Below, in pieces: positions 5,668 to 8,308 of a stretch of 8,308 nucleotides of DNA (position 1 is the first letter of the stretch; each line of letters opens with the position of its first letter). The notes beneath the pieces are model-generated. The model saw nothing but the letters and a program-made list of their open reading frames with translations, was not told the DNA's origin and did no database searches. The position numbers and the translations under genes were made by a program. Source of the DNA: Paraclostridium ghonii (lineage in GTDB: Bacteria; Bacillota; Clostridia; Peptostreptococcales; Peptostreptococcaceae); NCBI RefSeq assembly GCF_023653455.1, contig NZ_JAKEDR010000160.1:1-8308 (forward strand), in the 5' to 3' direction.

Positions 5668-6027
5668 ATGATTGAAAATATTAAATTAATATTAGAAATT
5701 AAAGACGATAAATTTGACGATTTAATTAACTTGTATATAAATAAGGTTACTTATATTATTTTAAACTATTGCGGTTTAAAAGAATTAAATGAAGCACTTG
5801 AAAGTTTTATAGAGGATAAAGTTGTATCTATTGTTAAGCCTAAGATAAATGGTGGTGGAACTGAAAATACAGGCGAGGTAAAAGCTATTAGTAGAGGGGA
5901 CACTAGGATAGAGTACAATGTTGATTCTAATACTGTTGTAGATAATTCTTCTAAAAGTGCTTTATTAACTCAATCCGATATGAAATATTTAGATTCATTT
6001 AAAACTAGATCTTGGAGGTTGTTATGA
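5668..6027 (+). CDS. Head-tail connector (adaptor), phage gp6-like
   Basis: Adaptor ring that binds under the portal after DNA packaging and provides the platform for the closure protein (SPP1 gp15 / HK97 gp6 role). The 119 residues show the family's all-helical start with DDKFDDLINLYINKVTYIILNYC (13-35), then ALESFIEDKVVSIVKPK (43-59), and a Gly-containing turn followed by GEVKAISRGDTRIEYNVDS (69-87), close to the family's usual 'vksisrGdtsisf' pattern. AGGTGA at 5658-5663 precedes the ATG. Its stop overlaps the start of the next gene as ATGA (6024-6027), suggesting translational coupling. It is the first gene after the capsid-unit terminator. Confidence 0.88.
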   Translation: MIENIKLILEIKDDKFDDLINLYINKVTYIILNYCGLKELNEALESFIEDKVVSIVKPKINGGGTENTGEVKAISRGDTRIEYNVDSNTVVDNSSKSALLTQSDMKYLDSFKTRSWRLL

Positions 6028-6377
6028 CAGAAGCTGAAATATTAGAAATGTCTTACTTTGATTTATGCACTATAAAACGTAAAGTGAAAGTCAAAGATGA
6101 AGAAACAGGAATAACATCTTCTGAATTAAAAGTTATAGCTGAAAATATAAAATGTGCCTTAAGTAAAAAAGAAAGTGCTGTATCTGTTATGAAAGAAGAT
6201 GGAGCAGGCAAAATAATTTCTAATAATCAACTTTTTTTAAATCCAAACACTGATATAAAACAAGGTGATACTGTAGAGGTTTTAAGTATGGGTGAATTAT
6301 CTATTTATTTAGCCTCTAAACCTTTTAAATATCCTTCTCACTTAACTCTATTCATCGAGGAAAAGGAGAGGGTTTAA
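6024..6377 (+). CDS. Putative head-closure (stopper) protein, YqbH/XkdH-like
   Basis: Likely second neck ring that closes the portal channel after packaging. The call rests mainly on position between the gp6-like connector and the gp10-like protein, on length (117 residues) and on the short all-beta pattern. The SYFDLCTIKRKVKVKDEETG opening (9-28) resembles the 'y.d..tv.r....d..tG' start of closure proteins, and GDTVEVL (81-87) sits in a predicted beta hairpin. ATG6024 is chosen because GGAGG at 6014-6018 lies five bases upstream. A TTG at 6012 in the same frame would overlap that ribosome binding site. The last codon abuts the next gene's ATG. The exact family (DUF3599-like or head-tail joining) is not certain. 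Confidence 0.7.
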   Translation: MTEAEILEMSYFDLCTIKRKVKVKDEETGITSSELKVIAENIKCALSKKESAVSVMKEDGAGKIISNNQLFLNPNTDIKQGDTVEVLSMGELSIYLASKPFKYPSHLTLFIEEKERV

Positions 6378-6731
6378 ATGGATATTTTAGGATTCGCAAG
6401 CATGATGAAATCTATGAACAACGCTAGTAGTGGTTTTGATAACGCAGCTAAAACTTTATTAAATAGAGTTGGAACTAAATTTTTAAGAAAAGTGAAGCTG
6501 AAAACTCCAGTTGATACAGGATATTTAAGAAGAAGCTGGGATATGGAAGAGGCTCATTTTAGAGTTGTAATAGGAACAAATGTAAAATATGCAACACCTA
6601 TTGAAGAAGGTCACAGAACTAGAAGCGGTGGATTTGTGGAAGGTAAGCATATGCTTAAGACTACTATAGAAGAGATTGAAACTGAAATGGAAAAAGAATT
6701 TGATAATATGTTAAAAATTTTATGGAAGTAG
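6378..6731 (+). CDS. HK97 gp10-like head-tail / tail completion protein
   Basis: Neck or tail-completion protein of the HK97 gp10-like family, equivalent in position to PBSX XkdI. The 117 residues carry the family signature: VKLKTPVDTGYLRRSW (39-54), a strand with VVIGTNVKYATPIEEGHRTR (63-82), and GGFVEGKHMLKTTIEE (84-99) leading to a final amphipathic helix. The start ATG is immediately after the preceding stop, with AAGGAG at 6363-6368 inside the preceding gene. In characterised phages, members of this family sit at the head-tail interface, but their exact role varies. Confidence 0.88.
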   Translation: MDILGFASMMKSMNNASSGFDNAAKTLLNRVGTKFLRKVKLKTPVDTGYLRRSWDMEEAHFRVVIGTNVKYATPIEEGHRTRSGGFVEGKHMLKTTIEEIETEMEKEFDNMLKILWK

Positions 6732-6738
6732 GTGAATT

Positions 6739-7167
6739 ATGCTAACCTACAAAGATATTTTATATACTGTTACTAAGCTTCTTAATAATAAGTATAAGGG
6801 GATTAATATTTTTGACAAAACCCAAGTTGGGATGTTTGACGATGAATGTTTTTATGTAAAGCTTATTCCGCTTGAAACAAGTGTATCCTCTAATACATCT
6901 AACTCTAAAGGTGTTATCGTAAGCGTTAAGTATTTTAGTGACGATGATCTAAAAAGATATGATATAGCAAATGAGTTGAATAATTTATTTGCAAGAACTT
7001 TAAAAGTTAAAGATAGAACTTTAAATATATCTAATACGGAAGCTAATTTCTTTGAGGATGAAGTTGGTGAGGTATTAGATTTTTTAATTACTATAAAATA
7101 CATTGAACGTGTTGAAGTAGTTGAAAAAGATAGAGAACTTATAGGAAATGTAACTATAAGAATATGA
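6739..7167 (+). CDS. Putative tail terminator protein
   Basis: Probably the ring that ends tail growth and joins tail to neck, as for the DUF6838-type tail terminators of clostridial myophages (PBSX XkdJ position). The 142 residues begin LTYKDILYTVTKLLNNKYKG, a helix typical of the family, followed by a strand GMFDDECFYVKLIP (31-44), a Ser/Asn-rich turn, VIVSVKYFSDD (59-69), a second helix (DIANELNNLFART) and a strand LDFLITIKYIERV (112-124). This alpha/beta layout matches terminators. AGGTGA at 6730-6735 precedes the ATG. It lies directly before the sheath gene, the expected place. Support is context plus fold pattern; there is no single diagnostic motif. Confidence 0.72.
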   Translation: MLTYKDILYTVTKLLNNKYKGINIFDKTQVGMFDDECFYVKLIPLETSVSSNTSNSKGVIVSVKYFSDDDLKRYDIANELNNLFARTLKVKDRTLNISNTEANFFEDEVGEVLDFLITIKYIERVEVVEKDRELIGNVTIRI

Positions 7168-7182
7168 AAAAGAGGTGATTGA

Positions 7183-8256
7183 ATGGCTTCTAAAATAGGT
7201 TTGCCGAATATCTCGGTAGAGTTTAAAAATAAAGGTAAGACGGCTTTTAAAAGAGGTAATTCGGGGGTTGTTGCTTTAATATTAAAAGATTCAACTAATA
7301 ATGGATTGCATGAAGTTATAGGAGAATACGACATACCAAGTAGCTTAAGTGAAAAAAATAAAAAATATATAAAATTAGCTTTGATTGGAAATATATATAA
7401 ACCTCAAAAAGTTTATGTATATGTTCTTAGCACAGAAACCCAAACAAGTGATGCTTTAGAAGTTTTAGAAACTTTAGAATTTAATATACTTTCCATGCCT
7501 TCTGCAATTGAAGAAGATAAGATATTAATAAAACAATTTGCTTCTAAAATGGATAAGGAAATTAAGTATAGGATAGAAACAATCTTAAACACTACTGCTC
7601 CCGATAATGAATATGTAATAAATTTAACGCAAGGTGATGTGACTATTGATACAGGCGATACATTAACTGCCGACGAGTTTTGCACTTATGTTGCAGGGTT
7701 TATAGTGGGAACTCCACTTAGTCAATCTATAACTTATGCTATACCTAGCATAGTTACTAAAATACCTCCTTCAACTAAAGCTTTAGTGGAAGATAAAATT
7801 AAAAATGGAGAATTAGTTCTTGTAAAAGATGCAGGAGCTATAAGGTTTGCAAGGGGTGTAAACTCACTTGTTACTACTAGCCCCGAAAAGGGAGAAGAGT
7901 TCCAAAAAATTAAGTTAGTTAGTACCATGAACTTAATTTATAACGACATAAGAAGATTGTCAATATCAAATTACGTTGGGAAGATGCCTAACTCTTATGA
8001 TAATAAATGTCTTTTAATTACAAATATAAGCTTGTATTTAAGTCAGTTGGCTATCGATGATATTATAGGCAAAGATTATAAAGTTGAGATAGATATAGAA
8101 GCTCAAACTAAGTATTTGAAAGAGAACAACTATGATGTATCTACTATGAGCGAGCAAGAGATTAAAGAAGCTAACACAAAAGATAAAGTATTTTTAAAGA
8201 TATCTGTGTACTTGATAGATGCTATGGAAGATATCTCTGTAGCGGTTGAGATATAA
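7183..8256 (+). CDS. Contractile tail sheath protein, XkdK-like (short form)
   Basis: Subunit of the sheath that surrounds the tail tube and contracts to inject DNA; its presence makes the phage a contractile-tailed (myovirus-type) or PBSX-like particle. The 357 residues include the middle-domain strand VAGFIVGTPLSQSITYA (170-186), the conserved KDAGAIRFARGVNSLVTT block (215-232), EFQKIKLVSTMNLIYNDIRR (239-258), and a C-terminal domain with NYVGKMPNSYDNK (263-275) and VFLKISVYLIDAMEDISVAV (336-355). It is shorter than PBSX XkdK (about 466), lacking much of the variable outer domain, as in other clostridial sheaths. AGAGGTGATT (7171-7180) directly before the ATG is a strong ribosome binding site. 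Confidence 0.93.
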   Translation: MASKIGLPNISVEFKNKGKTAFKRGNSGVVALILKDSTNNGLHEVIGEYDIPSSLSEKNKKYIKLALIGNIYKPQKVYVYVLSTETQTSDALEVLETLEFNILSMPSAIEEDKILIKQFASKMDKEIKYRIETILNTTAPDNEYVINLTQGDVTIDTGDTLTADEFCTYVAGFIVGTPLSQSITYAIPSIVTKIPPSTKALVEDKIKNGELVLVKDAGAIRFARGVNSLVTTSPEKGEEFQKIKLVSTMNLIYNDIRRLSISNYVGKMPNSYDNKCLLITNISLYLSQLAIDDIIGKDYKVEIDIEAQTKYLKENNYDVSTMSEQEIKEANTKDKVFLKISVYLIDAMEDISVAVEI

Positions 8257-8268
8257 GGGGGTGCTTAA

Positions 8269-8308
8269 ATGGATTTTAGAAATGCGATAAACGGTACACA
8301 TGGAGGGG
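8269..8308 (+). CDS. Probable tail tube protein, 3'-truncated by the window edge
   Basis: Only the first 13 codons (MDFRNAINGTHGG) are in the window. AAGGGGGTG at 8255-8263 lies five bases before the ATG and overlaps the sheath stop codon, so the start is well supported. The INGTHG opening resembles the 'IsGt.G.vwldG' N-terminus of XkdM-type tail tube proteins, and the tube gene normally follows the sheath. Too little sequence is present for certainty. Confidence 0.65.
   Translation, partial: MDFRNAINGTHGG

Noticed and set aside
6012..6014. TTG as start of the head-closure gene
   Set aside because: It overlaps the GGAGG that serves as ribosome binding site for the ATG at 6024, which is at ideal spacing.

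Overview
The window is part of the late structural region of a tailed phage or prophage from a low-GC Gram-positive host, most likely a Clostridium-like Firmicute. The evidence is strongly AT-rich DNA, AT-ending codons, purine-rich AGGAGG/GGGGG ribosome binding sites, and protein families typical of SPP1/PBSX-type phages. All recognised genes lie on the + strand in the usual packaging-head-neck-tail order. The head genes resemble the SPP1 type, and the tail is contractile because a sheath gene is present.

Region by region: 1-1180 is the large terminase, open to the left edge, so its 5' end lies outside the window. 1193-1363 is a 56-residue two-helix membrane protein of unknown function. 1375-2706 is an SPP1-gp6-type portal with a TTG start. 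2726-3493 is a Mu gpF/SPP1 gp7-type minor head protein. 3494-3961 has no convincing gene. It holds a dense field of GTTACTAAA repeats bounded by 24-bp inverted repeats (3495-3834), then a rho-independent terminator and a hairpin-rich leader. 3962-5627 is the capsid unit: scaffold, major capsid protein and a small HeH/Rho-N-like protein whose start is unclear. It ends in a second terminator whose 3' half nearly duplicates the first. 5668-7167 holds the neck genes: gp6-like connector, head closure, HK97-gp10-like protein and tail terminator. 7183-8256 is a short tail sheath, and 8269-8308 is the first 13 codons of the probable tail tube.

The genes form one assembly line. Terminase pumps DNA through the portal into a scaffolded capsid; connector and closure proteins seal the filled head; the gp10-like and terminator proteins cap the tail and join it to the head; sheath and tube form the contractile tail.

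The gene content is a conventional phage late operon. The unexpected part is non-coding: the repeat field between the minor head protein and the scaffold, the paired terminators around the capsid unit, and the odd start of the small gene after the capsid. The small membrane protein between terminase and portal is the one clearly expressed-looking gene with no recognised role.
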